From NCBI GenBank assembly GCA_019752015.1, contig JAIEMQ010000011.1:45354-109353 (forward strand): DNA of 64,000 nt, written 5' to 3'. This DNA is from Cyanobacteriota bacterium (GTDB lineage: Bacteria; Acidobacteriota; Vicinamibacteria; Vicinamibacterales; UBA2999). The notes beneath the pieces were generated by a model that ran no database searches, was not told the DNA's origin, and saw only the letters and a list, made by a program, of their open reading frames with translations. Below are positions 17,072 through 26,279 of this stretch, one piece after another; the first letter of the stretch is position 1, and each line of letters opens with the position of its first letter. The position numbers were made by a program, and so were the translations under genes.

Positions 17072-18744
17072 GACGCTTGTCGCTCCGCATGAACCGCAAC
17101 CGGCTCAGGAAACCTGATGCGGAATACCGTGCCGCCGGTCGCGCGCGGCCGGACCTCGATCTGGCCGCCGTAATCGGTGACGATGCGGTGCACGATCGCC
17201 AGGCCAAGGCCGGTGCCCTTGCCGAACGATCCGCGGAACGGCTGGAAGATTGAATCCACGTCCTCCGGCGGAATGCCGACGCCTTCGTCTTCGACGAGCA
17301 GCACGGCGACGCGGCCGGAGCCCGACGGTTCGTTAACAGCGCTCAGGCACAACGTGCCGCCATTCGGCATCGCGCGCAGTCCGTTGGTCGCGAGGTTCCA
17401 GAGGATCTGGCGGATCTGCCCTTCGTCGCCCTCGACCATCACGGGCTCGTCGGCCTTGTTCGCTTCGATCTCGTGCTGCTCCTCGACTTCAGGGCTGTTG
17501 CGCAGCAGCAGCGCGGTCTCTTCGACGATGGGACGGAGATCGAGTTTCTGCAGCGAGAAGCGCTGCGGGCGCGCGTAGGCCAGGAACGACTTGATCGTCT
17601 GGTTGAGGCGCTCCGATTCCTTGAGCACGATGTCCATCAGCTGGGCCTGGTCCGCCGACAGCGGCAGCTCCTGCTTGAGCATCTGCATCGAGCCCGACAT
17701 CGACGCGAGCGGGTTGCGGATTTCGTGCGCGATACCGGCGGCCATTTCACCGACCGCGGCGAGGCGCTGCTGCAACCTGGCGTTCTGCTCGTAGCGCTTG
17801 ATGTCGGTCACGTCCTGGAACGTGTAGAGATAGCCGCGCGAGCCGTCGGGCAGCGGCAAGGCCGCGACGCTCAATCCGAGCTCGATCGTGCCGCCGGTCG
17901 GCATCTTGAACAGATAATCGGTGCGCTTGCTGCGCACGCGCGCGAGATCCTGCGACAGCGTGCCGGCGAATGCCGGCGGCAGCTGCAGCGCGTCGGATGC
18001 GAGCTCGCCAATCGGCAGCGCGCCGTCGCGCCCGGTGATCAGCATCGCCGATCGATTGAACGTCAGCAGCCGGTTGTCGGCGTCCGCGGTGGCGAGGCCG
18101 CTCACCAGGTTGTCGAACACGTATTGATTGAACGCCTGCAGGTCGGCGATCTCTTCGGTGGCCTGCTCCAACTGGGCTTCGCCGCGGCGGGCGCGCTCGG
18201 CCAGCGAGCCGCTGAGGAACGCCACCGCGAAAAATCCGAACGCATTCAGCGCCACGGTGTACTGCGCGACATTGACCGGCGGCAGCTCGCCGGTCACGAG
18301 GTCCGTGAACGGCAGCGCGAGATATCCGTTGACGCTCAGATACTGCGCGACGACGACGCCGAAAAACAGGATGGTGCTGAGGCCCGCCAGCTGCAAGCCG
18401 CCGCGGCGGAACTGCAGGTTGCTCGCGGCCACGATCGGCAGCATGTAGAGGATGGTGAACAGGCTCTCGACGCCGCCGGTGATGAACACCGCGGCAGAGA
18501 CGACGACGGCATCGATGGCGAAGTGCACGTCGGTCAGCCACGGCAACCGCTGCACCAGCTGCAGTGAAGCGATGAAGCCGAGGCTGACCGCATAGGTCAG
18601 CCCGACGAGGAAATAGAACGGATCGATCGACTGCCCGGGCGTGCGCAGCTGAACGATCACGGCGGCGCCGAGCAGCACCGTCGCCACCAGCAGCCGGACG
18701 GCGATATGGAGGGCCAATCGCCGCCGGAGCGTCCGCTCCTTCAT
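17068..18744 (-). CDS. pilS: Sensor histidine kinase PilS
   Basis: A 558-residue inner-membrane kinase: about six transmembrane helices (to residue 180), a PAS domain (about 200-315), HisKA with H340 in GIAHEIRNPLASMSGS, and HATPase with DEGVGIPPEDV and GTGLGLAIVHRIV. The multi-helix N-terminus plus PAS is the PilS architecture, in which the membrane domain senses pilin in the inner membrane. It is coupled to pilR downstream and begins 2 nt after the pilC stop. Confidence 0.94.
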
Positions 18745-18746
18745 TG

Positions 18747-19964
18747 CTAGGTCAGCTTGCTGATCAGGTCGAAGATCGGCATATACATCGCGATGACGAT
18801 GCCGCCGACGGCGCCGCCCAGGAACGCGATCATCACCGGTTCGAGCAGGGTCAGCAGGCCTTCGACGGCGACGTCGACTTCTTCTTCGTAGAAGTCGGCG
18901 ATCTTGCCGAGCATGGTATCGAGCGCGCCGGTCGCTTCACCGACGCCAATCATCTGCACGACCATGCCGGGGAAGACGCCGGTGTCCTTCAGCGGCGCGG
19001 CGATCGTTTCACCGCGCTCGATGCTCTTGCGGGTCGTCAGGATCGCGTCTTCGATGATCGCGTTGCCCGACGTCTTCGCGGTGATGTCGAGGCCGTCGAG
19101 AATCGGCACGCCCGACGCCATCAGCGTCGAGAGCGTCCGGCAGAAGCGCGCCACCGCGATCTTGCGGAGAATCGGACCGAGAATCGGCATCTTGAGCGTG
19201 ATCGCGTCGATCACGCGCCGGCCCTTTTCAGTCGCGTAGTAGGTGCGGAAGCCCCAGCCGCCGGCGAAAATGCCGATGATGATGAACGGCATGAACCGCA
19301 CCAGGTTGTTGCTGAGCGCGATGACGACGCGCGTCGGCAGCGGCAGCTCGGCGCCGAGGCCGGCAAACAGCGACGCGAACGTCGGGATGACCTTCCACAA
19401 GATCACGCCGATGACCACGCAGGCGATCGTGATGACCGCGATCGGGTAAATCATCGCCGACTTGACCTGGCTCTGCAGCTTGACGGCCTTTTCAATATAG
19501 GTCGCGAGGCGCTTGAGAATGGTGTCGAGAATACCGCCCGCCTCGCCGGCCGCGATCATGTTGCAGAACAGGCCGTCGAACACCTTGGGATGGCGCTTCA
19601 TGGCGTCGGCCAGCGACATGCCGCCTTCGACGTCGGAGCGCGTCGCCAGGATGACTTGCGCGAAGTACTTGTGCTCTTCCTGGTTGCCGAGAATGTCGAG
19701 GCACTGCACCAGCGGCAGGCCGGCGTCGATCATCACCGAGAACTGGCGCGTGAACACCGCCAGGTTCTTGGCCGGCACTTTCTTCGCCTTGAGCTTGCGC
19801 GCCGCCGCGACCGCCCCGGCCTTGGCCTGCGCCGGCTGGATGCGCGTGACCTGGATCTGCTCACGCCGCAACGCGGCGACGACCGCGTCCATCGTGTCGC
19901 CGATGCGCTCACCCGATACGCTCTCACCGCTGCGCGTGCGTCCTGAAAATGCGAACGTTGCCAT
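18747..19964 (-). CDS. pilC: Type IV pilus inner-membrane platform protein PilC
   Basis: A 405-residue GspF-family protein. Two repeated T2SSF domains (about 70-195 and 270-395) carry FTRQFSVMIDAGLPLVQCLDIL and FCRTLSTLMASGVPILDGLDIT, with three membrane helices. A short N-terminal ARM-like region (FSGRTRSGESVSGE) precedes them. It anchors the PilB and PilT motors at the inner membrane. The start follows a 40-nt gap after pilT. Confidence 0.96.
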   Translation of the reverse strand: MATFAFSGRTRSGESVSGERIGDTMDAVVAALRREQIQVTRIQPAQAKAGAVAAARKLKAKKVPAKNLAVFTRQFSVMIDAGLPLVQCLDILGNQEEHKYFAQVILATRSDVEGGMSLADAMKRHPKVFDGLFCNMIAAGEAGGILDTILKRLATYIEKAVKLQSQVKSAMIYPIAVITIACVVIGVILWKVIPTFASLFAGLGAELPLPTRVVIALSNNLVRFMPFIIIGIFAGGWGFRTYYATEKGRRVIDAITLKMPILGPILRKIAVARFCRTLSTLMASGVPILDGLDITAKTSGNAIIEDAILTTRKSIERGETIAAPLKDTGVFPGMVVQMIGVGEATGALDTMLGKIADFYEEEVDVAVEGLLTLLEPVMIAFLGGAVGGIVIAMYMPIFDLISKLT

Positions 19965-20004
19965 AGTTCAATCTCCGCTAACGAGTCTCGGGGGAGAACT
20001 CCTT

Positions 20005-21150
20005 CTAAGTACCTGGTCTCATCGGCGGCCGTCCGCCCGGAGGCCCGCCCGGCCGTCCCATGCCCGCGCCGGCGACGACGCCGGCGCCGCGGCTGATCAT
20101 TTCCTGCAGCTCGTCGCGATTCGATGACGCGTTCATCGCGGTATCGAGCGTAATCAACCGGCGGAAATACAGCGTCGCCAGCGACTGGTTCATCGTCTGC
20201 ATGCCGAGCTTCTCCTGCCCGGTCTGCATCGCCGAATAAATCTGGTGCACCTTGTCTTCACGAATCAGGTTGCGGATGCCGGCGGTCGGCACGAGGATTT
20301 CGAGCGACACGACGCGGCCCTTGCCGTCCGCCTTCGGCAGCAGCGCCTGACAGACGATGCCTTCGATGACCAGCGAGAGCTGCGTGCGGATCTGCGCCTG
20401 CTGGTGCGACGGGAACACGTCGATGATGCGGTTGATCGTCGATGCCGCGGAGTTGGTGTGCAGGGTGCCGAACGTCAAGTGGCCGGTTTCCGCGATGCGC
20501 AGCGCGGATTCAACCGTCTCGAGGTCGCGCATTTCGCCAATCAGCACCACGTCCGGATCTTCACGGAGCGCGGCGCGCAGCGCGTTCGAGAAACTGTCGG
20601 TGTCGCTGTGAATCTCGCGCTGGTTGATCAGGCAGCTCTTGTGCTGGTGGATGTATTCGATCGGATCCTCGACGGTGAGGATGTGACCGTGGCGCTCGAT
20701 GTTGATCTTGTCGATCATCGCCGCAAGCGTCGTCGACTTGCCCGAGCCGGTCGGTCCGGTGACGAGCACGAGGCCGCGCGGCCGCTCGGCGAGCTTGCCC
20801 ATCACCGCGGGCAAACCGAGCTCGTCGAAGGCGCGGATCTTTTCCGGGATCTGGCGGTAGACGGCGCCGACCGCGCCCTTCTGGTTGAACATGTTGCAGC
20901 GGAAGCGCGCCAGGCCGCGGATGCCGAACGAGAAGTCCAGCTCCTTGGTCTCTTCAAAGCGCTTCTTCTGCGCGTCGGTGAGCACCGAATACGACAGCGA
21001 CTTGGTCTCCGTCGGCGTCAGCTCGGCGTGGGTGGTCATGCGTTCCAGCTCGCCGTGCACGCGGGTCTGCGGCGGCGTGCCGATCGACAGATGCAGGTCC
21101 GAGCCCTGCATCGCCACCATTTCCTTGAGGAGATCCGGAAGAGTCGCCAT
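20005..21150 (-). CDS. pilT: Pilus retraction ATPase PilT
   Basis: A 381-residue hexameric ATPase that powers pilus retraction. Walker A GPTGSGKST (132-140), Asp box VEDPIEYIH, Walker B VVLIGEMRDLET, His box TGHLTFGTLHTN and the retraction motif GIRNLIRE (AIRNLIRE in other PilT proteins) near residue 290. The C-terminus has an unusual Gly/Pro/Arg/Met-rich tail of about 25 residues. The ribosome-binding region is made of AAGGCAR repeats (21157-21207). Confidence 0.96.
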   Translation of the reverse strand: MATLPDLLKEMVAMQGSDLHLSIGTPPQTRVHGELERMTTHAELTPTETKSLSYSVLTDAQKKRFEETKELDFSFGIRGLARFRCNMFNQKGAVGAVYRQIPEKIRAFDELGLPAVMGKLAERPRGLVLVTGPTGSGKSTTLAAMIDKINIERHGHILTVEDPIEYIHQHKSCLINQREIHSDTDSFSNALRAALREDPDVVLIGEMRDLETVESALRIAETGHLTFGTLHTNSAASTINRIIDVFPSHQQAQIRTQLSLVIEGIVCQALLPKADGKGRVVSLEILVPTAGIRNLIREDKVHQIYSAMQTGQEKLGMQTMNQSLATLYFRRLITLDTAMNASSNRDELQEMISRGAGVVAGAGMGRPGGPPGGRPPMRPGT

Positions 21151-21156
21151 TTAATT

Positions 21157-21207
21157 TTTGCCTTCTGCCTTTTGCCTTCTGCCTTCTGCCTTTTGCCTTC
21201 TGCCTTT
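21157..21207 (-). repeat. AAGGCAR heptamer array upstream of pilT
   Basis: About seven copies of AAGGCAR (minus strand), period 7, filling the whole gap between the pilB stop and the pilT start. The last AAGG lies 10 nt before the ATG, in Shine-Dalgarno position. The array runs up to the pilB stop codon. Confidence 0.95.
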
Positions 21208-22993
21208 ACTTCACGGTTTCTCGCAGCACTTCTTCAATCGTCGTGACGCCGTCGGTAATCTTGCGCAGACCGCTGCCGCGCAACGTGATCATTCCTTCTT
21301 CAATAGCTTTTCGGCGTAACTCTAGCGCGGATGCACCCACCAGGATTAATTCCCTGAGCTCATCCGTAATTTCCATGACTTCGTAGAGACCGGCGCGACC
21401 TTTATAGCCGGTCTTGTTACATTTTTCGCAGCCTTTGCCTTTTTTCGGCTTGACGGTGGCCGCCAAATCCGACGTAAACCCGATCTGCTCGAGCGCCGGG
21501 GGCGGCACATCGTCTTCCATCTTGCAGTTGGTGCAAATGCGGCGCACCAGGCGCTGGGCGCACACCAGGTTGAGCGAGCTGGCGACGAGGAACGGCTCGA
21601 TGCCCATGTTCATCAAACGGTTGATCGTGCTCGGCGCGTCGTTGGTGTGCAGCGTCGACAACACGAGGTGGCCGGTGAGCGCGGCCTTGACGGCGATTTC
21701 AGCCGTTTCGAAGTCGCGGATTTCGCCGACGAGAATGATGTTCGGATCCTGCCGAAGGAAGCTTCTGAGCGCCGCGGCGAAGTTGAGGCCGATGGCCTCG
21801 CGCACCTGGACCTGGTTGACGCCGAGCAGGTTGAACTCGACCGGGTCTTCCGCGGTCATGATGTTGGTCTCGGGCGTGTTGACCTTCGAGATCGACGAGT
21901 AGAGCGTGTTGGTCTTGCCGCTGCCGGTCGGGCCGGTGACGAGCACCATGCCCCACGGTTTCTGAATCTGCGTGTCGAGTTTCTTGAGCGACTCGGGCTC
22001 GAAACCGAGCTTGGTCATGTCGAGCATCAGCTTGCCCTTGTCGAGCAGGCGCATGACGATCTTCTCGCCAAACAGCGTCGGCAGGCACGAGACGCGGAAG
22101 TCGATGTCCTTGGTCTGGCCGTTGTCGCTGAAGCGGATCTTGATGCGGCCGTCCTGCGGCAGGCGCTTCTCGGCGATGTCCAGCTTGGACATGATCTTGA
22201 TGCGCGAGGTGATGGCATCGCGCATCTTCAGCGGCGGCGCCATGATGTTGTAGAGAATGCCGTCGATGCGGTAGCGGACGCGGTATTCCTTTTCGTACGG
22301 CTCGATGTGAATATCGCTCGCGCCCTTGGAGATCGCCGACATCAGGATGACGTTGACCAGCTTGATGACCGGCGCTTCTTCGCCCTGACGGGTGAGCATT
22401 TCGGCGCTGATCTCTTCGAGCTCCTCCATGACCTCGACGCCGTCGCCGGAGCCTTCGAGCATGGTCGGAAGATCTTCGAGTGATTTGGCGGCGGCCTCGA
22501 GCGCGCTGGGGCCCTCGCTGGCGGTCTGGACGACCGGGCCGCCGGCCTTGGGCTTGTCGGCGCTGCCGCCACCCGGGTAGTACTTGTCGATCGCATCGAG
22601 CACGGCGGTTTCCGACGCGACGACCGGCTCGACGTTGTAGCCGGTCATGAACTTCACGTCGTCCATCGCGAAGACGTTGGTGGGATCCGTCATGGCGATG
22701 GTCAGCGTCGCGCCGGCGCGGCTGAGCGGCACGATCTGATATTTCCGCGCCGTCTCACCCGGCACCAGCTTGATGACGGCGGGATCGATCTCGAACTGAT
22801 TGAGGGCGATCGACGGCACGCCGTACTGCTTCGACAGCAGCGCGGTGATCTCCTCGTCCTTGACGTAGCCCAGCTTCACGAGATTGGCGCCGAGCTTGCC
22901 GCCATTCGTGCGCTGGTAGTTCAACGCCTCCTGGAGCTGTTCCGCCGAAATGCGCTTCTCTTTGAGAAGCAGTTCTCCGATGCGTACTGGCAT
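21206..22993 (-). CDS. pilB: Pilus extension ATPase PilB
   Basis: A 595-residue assembly ATPase. The N-terminal MshEN/T2SSE_N domain (1-135) is of the type that often binds cyclic di-GMP. The ATPase core has Walker A GPTGSGKT (354-361), Asp box TAEDPVEF, Walker B IILVGEIRDFET and His box TGHLVLSTLHTND. A zinc site with CTNC and CEKC pairs follows near residues 480-520. An acidic linker (about 150-205) joins the domains. It starts 3 nt after the porV-like gene and drives pilus polymerisation with PilC. Confidence 0.96.
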   Translation of the reverse strand: MPVRIGELLLKEKRISAEQLQEALNYQRTNGGKLGANLVKLGYVKDEEITALLSKQYGVPSIALNQFEIDPAVIKLVPGETARKYQIVPLSRAGATLTIAMTDPTNVFAMDDVKFMTGYNVEPVVASETAVLDAIDKYYPGGGSADKPKAGGPVVQTASEGPSALEAAAKSLEDLPTMLEGSGDGVEVMEELEEISAEMLTRQGEEAPVIKLVNVILMSAISKGASDIHIEPYEKEYRVRYRIDGILYNIMAPPLKMRDAITSRIKIMSKLDIAEKRLPQDGRIKIRFSDNGQTKDIDFRVSCLPTLFGEKIVMRLLDKGKLMLDMTKLGFEPESLKKLDTQIQKPWGMVLVTGPTGSGKTNTLYSSISKVNTPETNIMTAEDPVEFNLLGVNQVQVREAIGLNFAAALRSFLRQDPNIILVGEIRDFETAEIAVKAALTGHLVLSTLHTNDAPSTINRLMNMGIEPFLVASSLNLVCAQRLVRRICTNCKMEDDVPPPALEQIGFTSDLAATVKPKKGKGCEKCNKTGYKGRAGLYEVMEITDELRELILVGASALELRRKAIEEGMITLRGSGLRKITDGVTTIEEVLRETVK

Positions 22994-22996
22994 TTT

Positions 22997-23947
22997 TTAA
23001 TAGCTCAACCGAGCCCCGACACTCCACGAGCGCTCATCGCCGTGGCCGCGCACGACGTGCGCTTCCAGCAACATTCCCGGCTTCAACCCCGCGGAGACGC
23101 CGGCAGCGAGCGCCGCGCGTGCATCGCCGATCGTGCTTCGCCGAACACCGCTGCGCAAGCCAAGCCGCCGGCCCTTCCACCAGGTTTCCACGCCCGCCGC
23201 GACATCCTTGCGATCGCCGCCGGGCGCCGATCGCGCGATCACGTCACCATCGAGCGAGACGATCACACGCGAGATGCCGGTCCAACCCGATCCCCACGCG
23301 CCGCCGATCCTTACTTCGCGTTGCAGTTCAATCTCGTCGGCGCTCTCACCCGGCCCGCCCTTGGCGAAGGTGGGCGTCGTCAGGTTCCGCGCGACGAGAC
23401 CGAATCGAAATCGATTGGCCCACGCCATCACTCCAACATCCACATCCGCCGCAAAACGGCCCGCGCCGCGCATCACCTTCGGGGTCGCGCCAACGACAAT
23501 GTGTTCGCTGAGCGATTGCACGAGCGACACGCCGACCGTATTCGTGGTGAGGGCGTGCACACGGCGCCGCACTTCTTCTCGGCTCTGAGGACCTGTGACT
23601 GCAGGCTCAGCCGCCCCCTTACCGTAGGTGCCCAGCCGGTAGTATGCAAGCCCAATTGCGGTCGCCGACAGCGCGAGGATGGCACTGGTATCCTCTTGAG
23701 GTTCAAGACCTTGCGGGTTGGATAAACCCAATTTGAATCGGCCGGCGTCCAAGACCACACTGACGATCGAGCCGGTCGCAACGCCGGCCGGGTTCCAGTA
23801 GACCGCGGTCGCGTCGTCGGCCACAGCGACAAATGCGCCCGCCATGCCTGATGCGCGCGTGCCGACGTCCTGCGCGTGTGCGGTGTTGGCAGTGAGGAGG
23901 GCCAAAAGTCCCGCAATCAGGTACCGGTTGCGCGAGTTCTTGGACAT
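22997..23947 (-). CDS. PorV/FadL-like outer-membrane beta-barrel protein
   Basis: A 316-residue protein with a signal peptide (MSKNSRNRYLIAGLLALLTANTAHA), then DVGTRASGMAGAFVAVADDATAVYWNPAG, the hallmark of the PorV/UPF0164/FadL-like barrel family. The remainder alternates amphipathic strands and ends in LSY, a barrel-like C-terminus. It is first in the pil operon behind the promoter at 24011-24040. A function with the pilus is suggested only by position. Confidence 0.8.
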   Translation of the reverse strand: MSKNSRNRYLIAGLLALLTANTAHAQDVGTRASGMAGAFVAVADDATAVYWNPAGVATGSIVSVVLDAGRFKLGLSNPQGLEPQEDTSAILALSATAIGLAYYRLGTYGKGAAEPAVTGPQSREEVRRRVHALTTNTVGVSLVQSLSEHIVVGATPKVMRGAGRFAADVDVGVMAWANRFRFGLVARNLTTPTFAKGGPGESADEIELQREVRIGGAWGSGWTGISRVIVSLDGDVIARSAPGGDRKDVAAGVETWWKGRRLGLRSGVRRSTIGDARAALAAGVSAGLKPGMLLEAHVVRGHGDERSWSVGARLSY

Positions 23948-24010
23948 GAAATATTATTTTTGATTGGACAAAATCACCGGGAACGCCGCTGCGTTTGAAA
24001 CAGAAAGTCC

Positions 24011-24040
24011 ATCGTATTCAGCGGTTTGAAGCAGTGTCAA
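24011..24040 (-). promoter_or_regulatory. Sigma-70-type promoter of the porV-pilBTCSR operon
   Basis: On the minus strand, a perfect TTGACA (-35, 24035-24040) lies 18 nt before TACGAT (-10, 24011-24016, 4 of 6 consensus). It faces the porV-like start about 60 nt downstream, in the divergent gap with the Yip1-like gene. Confidence 0.7.
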
Positions 24041-24089
24041 GGAAACCAATGCTCGTCTATCGTCGTATTTGTCAGCAAAGGAAAAATTG

Positions 24090-24797
24090 ATGCGTCGCGT
24101 GACGGGTGTCCTGATGCACCCTCGGGCCACAATGGCTGAGGTCGTGCGGCACCCGGCCTTCATCACGACGTGGATCGTCGTCCTGCTCGCCGTCGTTGTC
24201 TGTGGCGGGCTGCTTCTCTCGACACCGGCAGGCCGGCAAGCGCTCGTGGATGAGCGTGTGCGGGTCACGGAAGCACTGGGCGGTCGCGTTGACGATGTGG
24301 GATATGCGCGGCTGCAAGCGAATCCGCCACTGTCGGTCTATGTGACGAGCGGCGGGCGGCTGTTGTTGACACCACCGGTCACGATACTCGTGGCCGCGGG
24401 TTTATTCGTGCTGGCGAGGATCGACGGCGCCACGGTGCCGTTCGTGACGACGCTGGCGATTGCGGTGCACGCCACGGTGGTGCTCGCACTGCAGCAGATC
24501 GTGGCAACGCCGCTGCATTATCTGCACGGGGCGCTGACCAGTCCGACGAATCTCGCCGGCCTGTTGCAGCTGTTCGACGAGGGGACGCTGGCGTCGCGGT
24601 TGTTCGGCACGGTCGACGTGTTCGGTGTGTGGTGGCTGTGGCTGATGAGCCTGGGGCTCGCGGCGGCGACCACGCCGGCCGAAGGCCCCGAGCGCAGTCG
24701 AAGGGCGCGGCGATATGCCGTCAGGCTCCTGGCCGTCTATGTTGGCGTGGCCACAGTGGTTGCAGTCGTCTTCGCGGTCTCAGGCAGGGGAATCTGA
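24090..24797 (+). CDS. Yip1-domain membrane protein
   Basis: A 235-residue protein with five or so hydrophobic helices. It begins MRRVTGVLMHPRATMAEVVRHPAF, the amphipathic entry typical of bacterial Yip1-family proteins. ATG at 24090 is preferred over an upstream TTG, because AAGGA lies 8 nt before it. A PAEGPERSRRARR segment near residue 205 is encoded by a palindromic repeat inside the frame. It precedes the HlyD/FtsX genes on the same strand and may share their transcript. Function not known. Confidence 0.7.
   Translation: MRRVTGVLMHPRATMAEVVRHPAFITTWIVVLLAVVVCGGLLLSTPAGRQALVDERVRVTEALGGRVDDVGYARLQANPPLSVYVTSGGRLLLTPPVTILVAAGLFVLARIDGATVPFVTTLAIAVHATVVLALQQIVATPLHYLHGALTSPTNLAGLLQLFDEGTLASRLFGTVDVFGVWWLWLMSLGLAAATTPAEGPERSRRARRYAVRLLAVYVGVATVVAVVFAVSGRGI
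24676..24705. repeat. ERSRR-type element inside the Yip1-like gene
   Basis: CCGAAGGCCCCGAGCGCAGT followed by CGAAGGGCG encodes PERSRRAR, in a cytoplasmic loop before the last helix. Same family as the elements at 15600 and 39340, here kept in frame. Confidence 0.65.
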
Positions 24798-24840
24798 TTT
24801 CAGATTTCGGATTTCGGATTTCGGATTTCGGATTTCGGAC
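24795..24840 (+). repeat. GATTTCG heptamer array before the HlyD-like gene
   Basis: Five to six copies of a 7-nt unit (GATTTCG) fill the gap after the Yip1-like stop. A clean AGGAGGAA ribosome-binding site follows, directly before the GTG start at 24853. Confidence 0.92.
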
Positions 24841-24852
24841 TAGGAGGAATTA

Positions 24853-26205
24853 GTGTTACGCAAGAAGTGGTTCTGGATCGTGGTGGTGTTGATTGTGATC
24901 GGCGGCGGCGTGGCGGCATCGTTTGCGCGGCGCGGCGACCCGAGCATCACCGTCACCGTGGAGAACATCCAGAAGCGCGACCTCGAAGCGATCGTCTCGG
25001 CGTCGGGCAAGATCGATCCGAAAAAGACGGTCAACATCAGCGCCCAGACGATGGGCCGCGTGACGCGGCTCGGCGTCAAGGAAGGCGATCGCGTCACGGC
25101 GGGCCAGTTCCTCCTGCAGATCGATCCGGTGAACGCCGAAGCCCTGGTGCGGCGCGACATCGCGGCGCTGGCCGGCGCGCAGACGTCGCTCGAGCAGTCA
25201 AAGGTGGCACTGCAGAGCTCACGCGCCAATCTCGACCTGGCACAGAAGAACCTGAAGCGTCAGCAGGAGCTGTGGAGCGCGGGCCTGACGACGCGCGAAT
25301 CGCTCGAGCGGGCGCAATCGGAGCTCGAAATACGCGAGAGCGATCTGAAGGCGCGCGAGCAGGAAATCAAGACGCGCGAAACGCAGATCAACCAGCAGCA
25401 GGCGGGTCTCGCCTCGAGCCAGTACCAGCTGGCGCAGGTGCGCTTCGTCGCGCCGTTCGACGGCATCGTGACGCGCCGCAACATCGAAGAGGGCGAGAAC
25501 GTGATGATCGGCACCATGAACAATGCCGGCACGGTGCTCCTGACCGTCGCGGACATGTCGGTGATCGAGGCCGAAGTCGAAGTCGACGAAACCGATATTC
25601 CGTTCGTGCAGCTCGGACAGTCCGCGAAGATCATGATCGATGCGATCGCGGATCGCGAGTTCACGGGCAAAGTGACGGAGATCGGCAACAGCCCGATCCA
25701 GACCGCCGGCTCCGGCACGACGCGAACCGCCACGAACTTCAAGGTCACGGTGACGATCGACGGACAGGTTCCGGACGTGCGGCCCGGCTTCACGTGCACG
25801 GCCGAGATCACGACGGCGACGAGGAAGCAGGCGTTGTCGGTGCCGATCCAGGCGCTGACCGTTCGCGAGCTGCTCTACGACGCGCAGGGCAACATCGTCC
25901 ACGAGAAGCGGCCGCCGCGCGCCGGCATCCGTTTCGGTCCGCAGCAGCCGGCGCCCACCGCGGTTCCCGCGGAATTGAAGCCGGGTGAGAAACGCGAAGA
26001 AGTGGAGGGCGTCTTCCTGATGAAGGACGGCAAGTCGGCGTTCACCACGGTCAAGACCGGCATTTCCGGCGAGCGCTATCTCGAAGTGGTGAGCGGCCTC
26101 AAGGAGGGCGACCAGGTCATCACCGGTCCATTTGATTCGGTGCGCGGCATGTATGAGGGCGACCTCGTGAAGACCGCGCCAAAACCCGGAGGGAATAACA
26201 AATAA
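24853..26205 (+). CDS. HlyD/MacA-type periplasmic adaptor (RND/MFP family)
   Basis: A 450-residue protein starting with GTG behind AGGAGGAA. It has an N-terminal membrane anchor (7-23), then the lipoyl half-motif (SGKIDPKKTVNISAQTMGRVTRLGVKEGDRV), a long alpha-helical hairpin (about 110-190, with Q/E/R-rich heptads), the second lipoyl half (VRFVAPFDGIVTRRNIEEGENV) and beta-barrel domains. MacA-like adaptors link inner-membrane MacB-type transporters to an outer-membrane channel. Two FtsX-like permeases follow, but no ATPase or TolC gene is in the window. Confidence 0.92.
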   Translation: MLRKKWFWIVVVLIVIGGGVAASFARRGDPSITVTVENIQKRDLEAIVSASGKIDPKKTVNISAQTMGRVTRLGVKEGDRVTAGQFLLQIDPVNAEALVRRDIAALAGAQTSLEQSKVALQSSRANLDLAQKNLKRQQELWSAGLTTRESLERAQSELEIRESDLKAREQEIKTRETQINQQQAGLASSQYQLAQVRFVAPFDGIVTRRNIEEGENVMIGTMNNAGTVLLTVADMSVIEAEVEVDETDIPFVQLGQSAKIMIDAIADREFTGKVTEIGNSPIQTAGSGTTRTATNFKVTVTIDGQVPDVRPGFTCTAEITTATRKQALSVPIQALTVRELLYDAQGNIVHEKRPPRAGIRFGPQQPAPTAVPAELKPGEKREEVEGVFLMKDGKSAFTTVKTGISGERYLEVVSGLKEGDQVITGPFDSVRGMYEGDLVKTAPKPGGNNK

Positions 26206-26279
26206 CGAAGAACGAATAACAAAAGGATTTTCATTCTTCGTTATTTATTCTTTGTTATTTATTCTTTGTTCTTTCTCTT
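26206..26279 (+). repeat. AT-rich repeat and inverted repeat between adaptor and permease
   Basis: AACGAAGAACGAATAACAAAAG is followed by its rough inverse ATTCTTCGTTATTTATTCTT and a second TTTGTTATTTATTCTTTGTTC copy. It is strikingly AT-rich against the GC-rich flanks and related to the 15-nt array at 37311-37450. It fills the whole gap up to the ATG at 26280 and can fold as a hairpin. Confidence 0.88.
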